19,161 bases of DNA from Acidobacteria bacterium 37-71-11. GTDB taxonomy: Bacteria > Acidobacteriota > Thermoanaerobaculia > Thermoanaerobaculales > Thermoanaerobaculaceae. Shown one piece after another: positions 1-7,063 of the stretch. Each line of letters opens with the position of its first letter. The first letter of the stretch is position 1. The position numbers were made by a program, and so were the translations under genes. The stretch is taken from assembly GCA_002279285.1 (NCBI GenBank), contig NCBR01000017.1:1-19161 (forward strand), in the 5' to 3' direction. The notes under the pieces are model-generated. The model was not told the origin of the DNA. It did not search any database and worked only from the letters and a program-made list of their open reading frames with translations.

Positions 1-16
1 CCCGTCTTCCACACGG
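1..16 (+). repeat. Left terminal inverted repeat of the IS
   Basis: CCCGTCTTCCACACGG is the exact reverse complement of the bases at 2058-2073. The match stops after 16 bp; only scattered similarity continues inward. A short palindrome CACATGTG follows at about 22-29. Confidence 0.95.
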
Positions 17-132
17 AAACGCACATGTGGGCCTACTGTGAAATTGCAAGTGGAGCATTTCGTGTGACTTGATTTTCGGGATGGGGTTGTTGGAGCTTAA
101 AACCTGTAGGCACACGTTTCGTGGCGTTGGTA

Positions 133-162
133 TTGACAGTGGATGATTGACACGCGTATCGT
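133..162 (+). promoter_or_regulatory. Likely transposase promoter inside the IS
   Basis: A perfect -35 hexamer TTGACA (133-138) is followed after 18 bp by TATCGT (157-162), which matches four of six bases of a -10 box. The transposase ATG at 169 is only seven bases beyond the -10. If both calls are right the message would start at or next to the ATG and lack a leader. No Shine-Dalgarno sequence is seen before the ATG, which agrees with this. Confidence 0.5.
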
Positions 163-168
163 GTAGTC

Positions 169-1950
169 ATGTACCTGCGGATCTCCACCCGCACCAACAA
201 GGACGGCTCGAAAGCCTCCTACGTCCAGCTCGCCCACAACACCCGCGATCCCAACAGCGGTACTCCCAAGGCCGAGATCCTCTTCAACTTCGGCCGCCGG
301 GAGGACGTTGATCTCGAGGCCCTGCGCCGCCTGGTCCGGTCCATCGCCCGCTTCTTGGGCCCCGAGGACGAGCTCAAGGCGGCCACCTCGACCGTTGGCG
401 GCGAGCCGGTCCGCTTCCTCGAGAGCCGTCCCATGGGCGCCGCCTGGCTGCTGCGCGGGCTGTGGGAGCGGCTCGGAATCGACCGCGATCTCCGCGCGGT
501 GGCGGCCCATGAGGGTGTCAAGCTCCCTGCCTGGGTCGAGGGGGCGATCTTCGGCATGGTCGCCAACCGGGCGCTCGATCCCTGCTCCAAGCACGCGCTG
601 CCCGACTGGCTCGAGGCTTCGGTGGCCGCGGCCGGCGTGCCGGCGGATACCTACGACGAGGCGTTGTACCGGGCCATGGACCTCCTGCTCGGGGCCGAGG
701 ATGAGCTGCAGCGGGCGGTGTTCTTCTCCACCGCCGACCTGTTCAACCTCGAGGTCGATCTGCTCCTGTACGACACCACCAGCACGTACCTTGAGATGGA
801 GGACGACGACGAGGAACGGATCGAGCGGCAGCAGCGCTGGGCGGCCGCCGACGCCGGGCTGGGGCCGGAGCCGATCCGCCCCCGCCCGCAGGTGGTCAAC
901 GACCCGCCGCTGCGCCTTTTGGGGCACTCCAAGGACCATCGGCCGGACCGCGCCCAGGTCATCGTCGGCCTGGCGGTGACACGAGAAGGGATTCCGGTGC
1001 GCTGCTGGACGTGGCCAGGGAACACCAACGACGCGACGACGGTCGCCGAGGTCAAGCGCACTCTTGCTGGCTGGCGGCTGGGCCGGGTGGTGTGGGCGAT
1101 GGATCGGGGCATGGTGTCGGCGGCCAACCTGCGGGAGCTGCGCCGGGGTGGCGCCCACTACGTGGTCGGCGAGCGCATGCGATCGGGGCAGCCGGTGGTC
1201 GAGGAGGCGCTGTCGCGGGCCGGCCGCTTCAAGCCGGTGCGGGACAACCTGGAGGTCAAGGAGATCGTCGTCGGCACGGGCGACGCTCGCACACGGTACG
1301 TCCTGGTGCGCAACCCGGCGCAGGTGGCGCGGGACCGGGAGGAGCGAGAGCGGACGCTGGCACGCATCGAGGCGGCGATCGCCGCGCTTCCGGACGGGGG
1401 GTCCGAGCACACCAAGGCGGTGTGCGCGCTGCGCACCCATCGGACCATGGGGCGGTACCTGAAGCAGGACCGCCGCGGGCGGCTCGCCATCGACCGGGCG
1501 AAGGTCAAGGCCGAGGAGCGGCTGGACGGGAAGTACCTGATCGTCACCAGCGACGACTCACTCTCGCCGGAGGACGTGGCCTTGAGCTACAAACAGCTTG
1601 CCGAGGTCGAGCGGGCGTGGCGGACGATGAAGTCGGAGCTTGCGATCCGGCCGATGCAGCATCGCAAGGCGGAGCGGATCAGGGCGCACGTGCTGCTGTG
1701 CTGGCTGGCGCTGCTGCTGGTGCGGCTGATCGAGGTGACGTGCCGGCAGACGTGGCCGCGGGTACGCCAGGAGATGGACCGGTTGCACCGTGGGGTGTTT
1801 GCGACGGCCTCCGGCCGCTTCGTGCAGCGCACGGAGCTGACGGCGCTGCAGCACGAGTATCTCAAGGCGATGCAGGTGGCGCCGCCGCCACGGTTTGAGC
1901 GGATCGAGGCCACGACGCGGCGCAAGGCCGGGGCCAAGGCCACGGCGTAG
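169..1950 (+). CDS. IS1634-family DDE transposase
   Basis: This 593-residue protein catalyses excision and insertion of the surrounding element. The DDE catalytic triad can be placed: D202 in YDTTST, D312 in WAMDRG, and E481 in the segment VERAWRTMKSEL. After E481 comes the IS4-type continuation with conserved RP, an H a few residues on, and RIRAHVLL. The N-terminal 1-70 region (MYLRISTRTN and following) is typical of IS1634 transposases. The long insertion between the second D and the E (about 320-470) is the beta-rich insertion usual for IS4-like enzymes. No frameshift or internal stop is present, so the enzyme appears functional. The ATG at 169 has no obvious ribosome binding site; leaderless translation or low expression is possible. 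Confidence 0.93.
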   Translation: MYLRISTRTNKDGSKASYVQLAHNTRDPNSGTPKAEILFNFGRREDVDLEALRRLVRSIARFLGPEDELKAATSTVGGEPVRFLESRPMGAAWLLRGLWERLGIDRDLRAVAAHEGVKLPAWVEGAIFGMVANRALDPCSKHALPDWLEASVAAAGVPADTYDEALYRAMDLLLGAEDELQRAVFFSTADLFNLEVDLLLYDTTSTYLEMEDDDEERIERQQRWAAADAGLGPEPIRPRPQVVNDPPLRLLGHSKDHRPDRAQVIVGLAVTREGIPVRCWTWPGNTNDATTVAEVKRTLAGWRLGRVVWAMDRGMVSAANLRELRRGGAHYVVGERMRSGQPVVEEALSRAGRFKPVRDNLEVKEIVVGTGDARTRYVLVRNPAQVARDREERERTLARIEAAIAALPDGGSEHTKAVCALRTHRTMGRYLKQDRRGRLAIDRAKVKAEERLDGKYLIVTSDDSLSPEDVALSYKQLAEVERAWRTMKSELAIRPMQHRKAERIRAHVLLCWLALLLVRLIEVTCRQTWPRVRQEMDRLHRGVFATASGRFVQRTELTALQHEYLKAMQVAPPPRFERIEATTRRKAGAKATA

Positions 1951-2057
1951 ACAGGCGGTCTCCTGAGGGCCCGCCTCTGTAGTCACACGCGTAAATTCCA
2001 CTCACATGTCGATTCGTCAATGCTGATGGCCCTTGTCGCCAGATCGCGTGTGACCAC

Positions 2058-2073
2058 CCGTGTGGAAGACGGG
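2058..2073 (-). repeat. Right terminal inverted repeat of the IS
   Basis: This is the exact reverse complement of bases 1-16. It marks the junction with the interrupted transglutaminase-like gene, whose own sequence resumes at 2074. Confidence 0.95.
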
Positions 2074-2857
2074 TCCAGGCCGACGAAAAGCCGCTCCCCG
2101 CGTCAGTGATCGCGGTGCGGAAGCACGCCACGGCGGCCGCCCGGTCTCCCGCGAGCATGCGCTCGACACCGACGTTGTTGTAGAACTGCGCCAGCGCCAT
2201 GGCGTCCGAGATCGTCCGCATCTCGTAGCTGGCCTTGAAGTCGGCGATGTTGAAATCGACGACGCGGGTGCCGTCGGCGCCGAGGTTCACGAACACGTCG
2301 ATGTGACGGTTGAACACGAACGTGTCCTTGTCTACCGTCCAGTCGGGAGGGACATCGACTTCCTGGAATTCGACGTTCAGACCCACGTCGCGCGCCATCG
2401 CGACGAACATGTTGGAGAACGACAGGCAGTTGCCCCGCCGGGTCTCGAACGTTTGCGAGGCCGTCCGGGTCACCTCGTCGTACGTGACCCCGAACGTGCG
2501 CGGGTCCATGATCGCCGTGACCAGCTGGTGCAGCTTGAGGGCATCGCTGCCCCCGCGGTCGACGTGGGCCGCGATGAACGCCCGCATTTCCGGGCTGAGG
2601 GCGAGGACGTCGGCCTCCGGGACGACGGCGGCCGGTCCGCCTGCCGCGACGCCGAGCGCCGTCCCGCGCAGCAGCTCCTCGGGCGTGAGCTTGACCCGCC
2701 GGGACGCCCCCGGCCAGCTCGCGCAGGCGGCCCCGAGAGCGAGAGGGAGAACGAGGAGCCTGCGCAGCCGCGCGCTGACGCGTCCCGGACCTCCGCCGAC
2801 CGGCCGGGTCGGCGACCCGGTCGCCGGATCGGGCGGCTCCCTCTGGCGATCGCTCAT
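2074..2857 (-). pseudogene. Transglutaminase-like/TPR lipoprotein gene cut by the IS
   Basis: The surviving 5' part codes for about 261 residues. A basic N-terminus (to about residue 34) precedes a hydrophobic stretch ending in LGAAC, a possible but imperfect lipobox with Cys45. A transglutaminase-like core follows, with a visible triad C144 (in RRGNCLSF), H185 (in NRHIDVF) and D201 (in VVDFN). From about residue 222 the sequence becomes TPR-like and breaks off at GFSSAW, where TPR motifs usually continue with NLG. The reading frame runs on into the antisense of the IS and stops at 1862, giving an unrelated tail of about 71 residues. The ATG at 2857 was chosen because it gives the shortest leader before the signal region; its ribosome site is weak. 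The gene is the third of a minus-strand envelope cluster. The TPR part is missing, so normal function is doubtful, but the catalytic domain is whole. Confidence 0.85.
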
Positions 2858-2914
2858 TGCCACTAGAACACCTGGAGCGGGGCCGGCATTGCCCGTCAGG
2901 CACCGATCGCCGGT

Positions 2915-2939
2915 CCCCATTTCGTCCTACGAAATGGGG
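2915..2939 (-). terminator. Perfect 11-bp hairpin in the leader before the TGase-like gene
   Basis: CCCCATTTCGT (2915-2925) and ACGAAATGGGG (2929-2939) are exact inverted repeats around a 3-base loop. It sits between the PEGA gene stop (3060) and the next start (2857). No T-tract follows on either strand, so it is not a classic intrinsic terminator. It could be an mRNA-processing or attenuation structure, or a protein-binding palindrome. Confidence 0.5.
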
Positions 2940-3059
2940 CGCGAGTGGTTGCCGGTACGTTCCCCGAACGGCCGACCGCCGATTCCGAACCGCTCGACCC
3001 GGAGGCCGCTCGCCGGGGCGGCGGCGCCGCCGCACGTCAGCGACAAGCGGGCAGCCACC

Positions 3060-3881
3060 TCACTCCGGCTCGTATTTGACGACGAACGGTTCATCCCCCC
3101 GGATGAAGCTGACGGTCACGACGGTCCGATGCCGGGCGGTAATCAGGATGTTGGAGGACATTTGCCGGCCCCTCCAGTTCACCACCATCCGGTGCTCTCC
3201 GGCCGGGAGGTGCGTGACGTTCAGCACGGTCGTGGTCTTGTCGTGGGTCTTGCCGACGATCTGCACCGAGCAGATCTCCGGCGTCGAGAAGACCCGCAGC
3301 GAGCCCTCCCCCTCGCTGGCGGTCTCGAGCTTGCCGGCGAGGAGGTCCCCGCGCACGCTGACCTCGCCGCCGGGCGGGATCGTGACGACGCCCGAGAGGG
3401 GGCCGAACCCCGGCTTGCTGAACGAGACCGTGTGTGGACCGGGCGCGAGGTCGTAGATCCGCAGCAGCGGGACGCTCTTGCTCTCGGCCTTGCCGTCGAC
3501 CTCGAAGGCACAGTTCTGCGGGGCTGAGGTGACGATGAGGCTTCCCGCCGTCGGGACGACCTCGGCGGGAGCAGCCGGACTTTCGTGCGGGGCCTGGGGC
3601 GCAGGGGAGAACTCCCCGACCTTCACCTCGATCGGGACCTTCTCCACCTCCACCTTGAAGCTCTGCGGCAGGAAGCCGTCCCTCTCGACCCTGATGACGT
3701 GCGAGCCTTCCTTCACGTCTGCGAGGAACAGGCCGTCCTCCTTCGCGCTCGACGCGCCCACCGCCTTGCCATCGAGGTAGACGCGAAGGGCGGGAGGGCA
3801 GAGGACCTGAACGTCGCCCGCAAACGACACCACCGGGATGCTCGTCAGGAGAAGCACCATGAACCAGCGCACGTACCTCAT
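3060..3881 (-). CDS. Exported protein with three PEGA-like modules
   Basis: The 273-residue product starts with a signal peptide (MRYVRWFMVLLLTSIPVVSFAG, cleavage near residue 22). Three beta-rich repeats of PEGA type follow at about 23-95, 112-182 and 192-262. Each has the pattern of a short 'V-x-V-D-G-K' strand, then 'L-x-x-G-x-H-x-V' and an aromatic/Gly turn; two examples are VYLDGKAVG and FEVDGKAES. A proline/alanine linker (92-111) separates modules one and two. PEGA domains are found in surface and periplasmic proteins and are thought to bind partners or cell-wall material; no enzyme residues are seen. The start at 3881 is supported by GGAGGG at 3885-3890, four bases upstream of the ATG; a second ATG seven codons upstream lacks such a site. 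It follows the DUF6491-like gene by 46 bases. Confidence 0.85.
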   Translation of the reverse strand: MRYVRWFMVLLLTSIPVVSFAGDVQVLCPPALRVYLDGKAVGASSAKEDGLFLADVKEGSHVIRVERDGFLPQSFKVEVEKVPIEVKVGEFSPAPQAPHESPAAPAEVVPTAGSLIVTSAPQNCAFEVDGKAESKSVPLLRIYDLAPGPHTVSFSKPGFGPLSGVVTIPPGGEVSVRGDLLAGKLETASEGEGSLRVFSTPEICSVQIVGKTHDKTTTVLNVTHLPAGEHRMVVNWRGRQMSSNILITARHRTVVTVSFIRGDEPFVVKYEPE

Positions 3882-3927
3882 GAACCCTCCAATTCGTCTC
3901 AAGGCGTTTCCAGTCTACATCGGCGTG

Positions 3928-4350
3928 CTACCGGTGCCCGTTCCGCCGCTGCTGCGCGAGCTGTTCGGCGGCCCTTTTGCTCGACACGGATTCGACCCGA
4001 ACGATGCGGCAGAAGACCGGGTGGCCGAAATTCATGAACGTGATCGTGGCCCCGGTGTCCGAGCAGACGGTGCTGAAGTCGTTGGAGATCGTGATCCCGG
4101 TCGCGAACGGCAGGCTCGTGTACACGCCGTCCAGCGTCAGCAGGTAGCGCTCTCCGCCCAGGGTCCGAAGGTAGACGGAGCGTTCGCCCAGGGGAGAGAA
4201 GGTGTCAACGTTGCGCACGTTGAAGCACACCTCGGTGACAGCCGTCTGCCGCTCCCCGGAGCCGGCCCGCTGGGTCGAGGTGCAACCGAGCCCCGCGGCC
4301 GTCGCGATCAGACCCAGCAGCCAAGCGGCCCGTTGTCGAGGGCACTGCAC
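3928..4350 (-). CDS. Small DUF6491-like lipoprotein
   Basis: This 140-residue protein has a short basic N-terminus and a hydrophobic run ending at AGLGC (Cys23), consistent with export and possibly lipidation. The rest resembles DUF6491-type proteins: CFNVRNVDTFSPLG near residue 43, a central YLLTLDG, and a Cys near the C-terminal third followed by RIVRVESV. Those proteins are small exported proteins with no known activity. I chose the GTG at 4350 because GGGAGGTG lies just upstream and it places the charged residues right before the hydrophobic segment; an ATG at 4386 would add 12 residues. It heads the three-gene minus-strand envelope cluster. The DUF assignment rests on recalled pattern only. 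Confidence 0.72.
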   Translation of the reverse strand: MQCPRQRAAWLLGLIATAAGLGCTSTQRAGSGERQTAVTEVCFNVRNVDTFSPLGERSVYLRTLGGERYLLTLDGVYTSLPFATGITISNDFSTVCSDTGATITFMNFGHPVFCRIVRVESVSSKRAAEQLAQQRRNGHR

Positions 4351-4707
4351 GGTGGCCACCTCCCTTCCGGCGCGGATCGCGCCCACGCGACCGTTGCCCC
4401 ACAGCCCGAGGACGGTGCGAGCCGTCCCGCCTGCTTGCGCCGCGGCATCGCCTCACGGCGACGATTCTATCTCTTTGGGCGGGCACGCGGGCGTCCGTCG
4501 CAGCACGCCCAGCCGGGGCGCGGGGGGCCGGACCCGACTGAAGTCTCAGCTGCGGTTGCCACGCCCCGACCCGTGCGCTAAGATACGGCCGGCGTACGTG
4601 TATGTTTCGCCATCGAGCCCGGTTTGTCGGTCGGGGCTCGAACCTTCGCCGGGCCCAGAGGTTGAACTTTGACTAGGACTCGAATTGGGAAGCGGGAGGC
4701 GATCGAG
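4351..4707. other. Divergent intergenic region
   Basis: The region separates the minus-strand lipoprotein cluster from the plus-strand TPR gene. It holds a good plus-strand promoter (4556-4584). On the minus strand TAGAAT (4464-4469) matches five of six bases of a -10 box, but I see no convincing -35 partner. A 6-bp inverted repeat (GGACGG/CCGTCC, 4410-4427) would lie in the leader of the minus transcript. I see no credible gene in this stretch. Confidence 0.5.
4556..4584 (+). promoter_or_regulatory. Sigma70-like promoter for the TPR gene
   Basis: TTGCCA (4556-4561, five of six bases) and TAAGAT (4579-4584, four of six) are separated by the ideal 17 bp. Transcription would start near 4591, giving a leader of about 115 bases before the ATG at 4708. 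Confidence 0.5.
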
Positions 4708-5973
4708 ATGTCCATCAAACCGCGCACACTGGCATGGCTGCTCTCTTCGGTCTGGATCGTTGCCGTGGCGACGTTCGCCGAAGGGGAAGGCAGGTTACTC
4801 GGAAAGGTCCTCGGGCCGGACGGGAAGGGGCTCGAGGGGGTCGTCGTGACGGCCACGTCGGTACAAGTCCCGGGCTTCAAGGACGTGGAGACCACCGACA
4901 AGAGAGGCCTGTTCACGATCGACTTCCCCAAGCTCGACACGACCTACCACTATCGCTTCGACAAGGCGGGCTTCCAGTCGATGGAGGTCAACCAGGAGTG
5001 GCGCGCCAACGACAGCGAGTACTACGAGTGGACGATGCACCCCGGAGAGTCGGCGCCCCTGCCTGGCGCGATGCCCGCGGCCTCCACGTCGGACGCGGCG
5101 ATCCAGGCCTACAACGCCGGCGTGAAGGCCTCGCAGGCCAAGGACTACGCCGGTGCCGCGGCGAAGTTCAAGGACGCGGTGACGGCCGACCCGAAGATGC
5201 GTGTGGCCTGGGAGTCGCTGGCGATGGCCGAGATGGAGCTCGGGCAGAACCAGGACGTCGTCGCGGCGGCCGAGAAGGCGATCGCGCTCGGTTCGACGGA
5301 CAAGGCAACGCTCGAAGCGCGTTGGCAGGCGTACCGCAACCTCAAGGACGACGCCAAGGCCGCCGAGGCGCTCAAGGACCTGCAGAAGGTCGGTCAGGCG
5401 ACGGAGGAGGCCAAGAAGGTCCACAACGAAGGCGTGGCTCTCATGCGGGCGGGAGACTACGCGGGCGCCTTCGCCAAGTTCCAGGAAGCGCTCAAGATCG
5501 ATCCGAACTTGCAGCCCTCGCTCCTCGGCCTCGCCGAGGCCGGCCTCAAGAGCGGCCACAACGCCGAGGCGGACGCCGCGGCGGAGACCGTCCTGAAGAC
5601 GGACCCCACGAACGAGCAGGCGATCCGGCTGCGGTATAACGCCGCCCTGGCGCTGGGGGACAAGAAGAAGCTGAGCGACGCGCTCGTGGGGCTGGCGGCG
5701 GTCGAGCCGGCGGTGGCCCGCAACGGGCTGCTGAAGATGGCGTTCGACGCTTACGACGCCAACGACATGGCCCAGGCCAAGGCGAGGTTCGACACGGTCC
5801 TCCAGGTGGACCCGAACTATCCGCTGGCGCACTACTACCTCGGTGTCATCGAGGTCGGTCAGGGCGCGACCGTTGAGGCGCGCAGCCATCTCGAGCGCTT
5901 CCTCCAGCTGGCCCCGAACGATCCGGAGGCCAACTCCGCTCGCGATATGCTCAAGTACTTGAGCAAGCCCTGA
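4708..5973 (+). CDS. Exported carboxypeptidase-regulatory-like/TPR protein
   Basis: The 421-residue protein has an N-terminal signal peptide (MSIKPRTLAWLLSSVWIVAV and following, to about residue 25). Next comes a beta-sandwich of carboxypeptidase-regulatory-like type (about 28-110), shown by GRLLGKVLGPDGKGLEGVVV and the later TTDKRGLFTIDFP. After a short Pro/Ala linker, alpha-helical TPR repeats fill about 127-420. Examples are NAGVKASQAKDYAGAAAKF, NEGVALMRAGDYAGAFAKF, and PLAHYYLGVIEVGQG with a following ARSHLERFLQLAPNDP. Such proteins serve as periplasmic or surface scaffolds; no catalytic motif is seen. The start at 4708 has GGGAGG eight bases upstream; an earlier in-frame ATG at 4669 lacks one. 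It is transcribed alone, away from the minus-strand cluster and converging on the HTH gene at 6056. Confidence 0.87.
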   Translation: MSIKPRTLAWLLSSVWIVAVATFAEGEGRLLGKVLGPDGKGLEGVVVTATSVQVPGFKDVETTDKRGLFTIDFPKLDTTYHYRFDKAGFQSMEVNQEWRANDSEYYEWTMHPGESAPLPGAMPAASTSDAAIQAYNAGVKASQAKDYAGAAAKFKDAVTADPKMRVAWESLAMAEMELGQNQDVVAAAEKAIALGSTDKATLEARWQAYRNLKDDAKAAEALKDLQKVGQATEEAKKVHNEGVALMRAGDYAGAFAKFQEALKIDPNLQPSLLGLAEAGLKSGHNAEADAAAETVLKTDPTNEQAIRLRYNAALALGDKKKLSDALVGLAAVEPAVARNGLLKMAFDAYDANDMAQAKARFDTVLQVDPNYPLAHYYLGVIEVGQGATVEARSHLERFLQLAPNDPEANSARDMLKYLSKP

Positions 5974-6055
5974 AGCGGGGGATTTGGCGAGACCGGATCC
6001 GCCGCGAAACCCAACGATCCCGCACGCGGGGCGGCAGCAGTGTGAGGCAGTGCCG

Positions 6056-6271
6056 CTAAATGGCCGGCTGGCCGTGGAAGTCGTCGTTGACGAGCAGCGA
6101 CCGCGCGCAGATGAACGTCCGCCCGCTCGGCCGGTGCACGCAGTGCACCTCGCGCTTGCGGATCCAGGCGTACACGGTGGTCCGCGTCACTTGGGCCTCC
6201 TCGGCCGCCTTGCTGACGTTCACGTGTCGGGTTTCCTTTCCGCAGTAGGGACAAAAGTAGGTTGGCGACAC
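6056..6271 (-). CDS. Small Cys2 zinc-finger/HTH protein, copy A
   Basis: The 71-residue product begins VSPTYFCPYCGKETRHV, a CxxC knuckle (Cys7, Cys10) with a nearby His that could complete a metal site. From about residue 20 it has an excisionase/HTH_17-like helix-turn-helix, with AAEEAQVTRTTVYAWIRK and then the wing HRPSGRTFICARSL. A DNA-binding regulatory role is likely by fold; the target is unknown. The GTG start at 6271 is preceded by GAGGAGG with a five-base gap, and it matches the start of its paralogue at 6735. The frame stays open upstream as far as 6586, so a longer fusion form is possible. Compared with copy B, 23 of 40 N-terminal residues are identical. I do not recognise a named family for the whole protein. 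Confidence 0.68.
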   Translation of the reverse strand: MSPTYFCPYCGKETRHVNVSKAAEEAQVTRTTVYAWIRKREVHCVHRPSGRTFICARSLLVNDDFHGQPAI

Positions 6272-6531
6272 GCTTTCCTCCTCCTCGTAGCGGTTCAATA
6301 GATCGCAGCTTTCCTCGACGAGCCCATCAACCTCCGCCGCGGTCAGGGGTTCAAAGTCCGCCGGCCGCTCGTAAAAGCCCATGGCAGCGAGCACCTCAGG
6401 AACGCATATCACGTTGTCTAAACCACCGCAATTTGTAAAATTCTGTGAAGAATATAGCACCATTGCGTCGACTTTGCAAATGAGACGACCGTCCTGGCGG
6501 TGCCCGTCCTGAACCGTGTCCCTGAAGTTGG
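6272..6531 (-). pseudogene. Degenerate copy of the HExxH-type gene
   Basis: In frame with the HTH gene downstream, this stretch reads ...NVICVPEVLAAMGFYERPADFEPLTAAEVDGLVEESC.... It aligns with the C-terminal half of the HExxH protein encoded at 6761-7045: G-x-x-ERP-x-D, a Leu, a Glu, a Val and a terminal Cys are shared. The HEALH motif has become PEVLA, so both metal-binding His residues are lost. The stop codon that ends the intact copy is missing, so the frame continues into the zinc-finger/HTH gene. Bases around 6404-6480 are clearly richer in A/T than the neighbourhood. An ATG at 6382 with GAGGTG upstream, or ATGs at 6463 and 6586, could instead make this the N-terminal part of a fused protein. 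Relic versus fusion cannot be decided from this one sequence. Confidence 0.5.
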
Positions 6532-6735
6532 TCAAGAGACATTGAGAGCGCAGTTCAATCGCCGCCGTCGGTCGTGAGTCGCCCACGGCGAGTCGCCGCC
6601 GCCACCGGCGTGGACCAACGCGCGCCGGATCCGTTTGTACATCGTCGTCCGCGCCACCTGGGCCGCGGCGGCTGCGGCCTGGATATTGAGGTGCGTCGTC
6701 ATCCGGCCGCAGTACACGCAGAAGTACGTCGCCAT
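6532..6735 (-). CDS. Small Cys2 zinc-finger/HTH protein, copy B
   Basis: The 67-residue product starts MATYFCVYCGRMTTHLNI, with the same CxxC (Cys6, Cys9) and His as copy A. It continues into a similar helix-turn-helix with QVARTTMYKRIRRALVH. The C-terminal part differs: a Gly-rich insert replaces the PSGR wing, but RRRLNCALNVS still lines up with the ICARSL end of copy A. An ATG at 6735 lies 25 bases after the stop of the HExxH gene, with GGAGGG 11 bases upstream, so the two are probably co-transcribed. A role as a small DNA-binding regulator is inferred from fold only. Confidence 0.68.
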   Translation of the reverse strand: MATYFCVYCGRMTTHLNIQAAAAAAQVARTTMYKRIRRALVHAGGGGDSPWATHDRRRRLNCALNVS

Positions 6736-6760
6736 CGCCGTCTCTTCCCTCCGTGCCTCC

Positions 6761-7045
6761 TCAGAGGCCGCAGCACACCCTGACCATCCGGTTGATCTCG
6801 TCGGTGCTGAGACCCAGCGGATCCGATGGGCGTTCCGTGAGCCCCGCGTAATGCAGGGCCTCGTGGATCAGAGTCACCGCCGCATGGCGCGTTTCGAGCG
6901 TCCCGTAGGCGGCGCACAGGTAGCTCAGCGGGCTCCGGACCACGGTGAAGGCCGCGATGCCACGCTGGCAAGCGTCCTCCGCCCCGATGGAAGTCGCCGC
7001 GGAGTAGCGGGTGTCGGCGAGGGCCTGGACACCGTCGCCGCCCAT
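6761..7045 (-). CDS. Small HExxH-motif protein, putative zinc metallopeptidase-like
   Basis: The open frame from ATG 7045 gives 94 residues. The centre has TLIHEALHYAGL, an HExxH zinc-binding motif in a helical context, followed by ERPSDPLGLSTDEINRMV and ending VCCGL. A Cys-containing strand SPLSYLCAAYG precedes the motif. HExxH in this setting suggests a metallopeptidase-like fold, but the third ligand is not evident and activity is not shown. The start at 7045 has no ribosome site. The frame is open on the other side of a TGA at 7064-7066, and the upstream residues look like natural protein, so this may be the 3' portion of a longer gene starting as far out as 7354. I do not recognise the family. 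Its neighbour at 6532-6735 is likely in the same transcript. Confidence 0.55.
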   Translation of the reverse strand: MGGDGVQALADTRYSAATSIGAEDACQRGIAAFTVVRSPLSYLCAAYGTLETRHAAVTLIHEALHYAGLTERPSDPLGLSTDEINRMVRVCCGL

Positions 7046-7063
7046 CCGGTCGAAGAGTGCCCG

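Larger units (their letters stand above)
1..2073 (+). mobile_element. Complete IS1634-family (IS4 superfamily) insertion sequence
   Basis: The element is bounded by perfect 16-bp terminal inverted repeats at 1-16 and 2058-2073 and carries one intact transposase on the plus strand. Its length and single-gene layout fit IS1634-type elements, which belong to the IS4 superfamily. The right end lies inside a minus-strand gene, so this is an insertion into a coding region. The left flank is outside the window, so no target-site duplication can be checked. The window starts exactly at the left terminal base, as expected if an assembly broke in a multicopy repeat. The element looks structurally complete and may still be mobile; this is inferred from intact repeats and an intact DDE triad. 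Confidence 0.93.

Noticed and set aside
97..1440. A 447-codon minus-strand open frame opposite the transposase
   Set aside because: The plus-strand transposase has an intact DDE triad; the opposite frame has no recognisable features. Some IS elements have antisense genes, but nothing supports one here.
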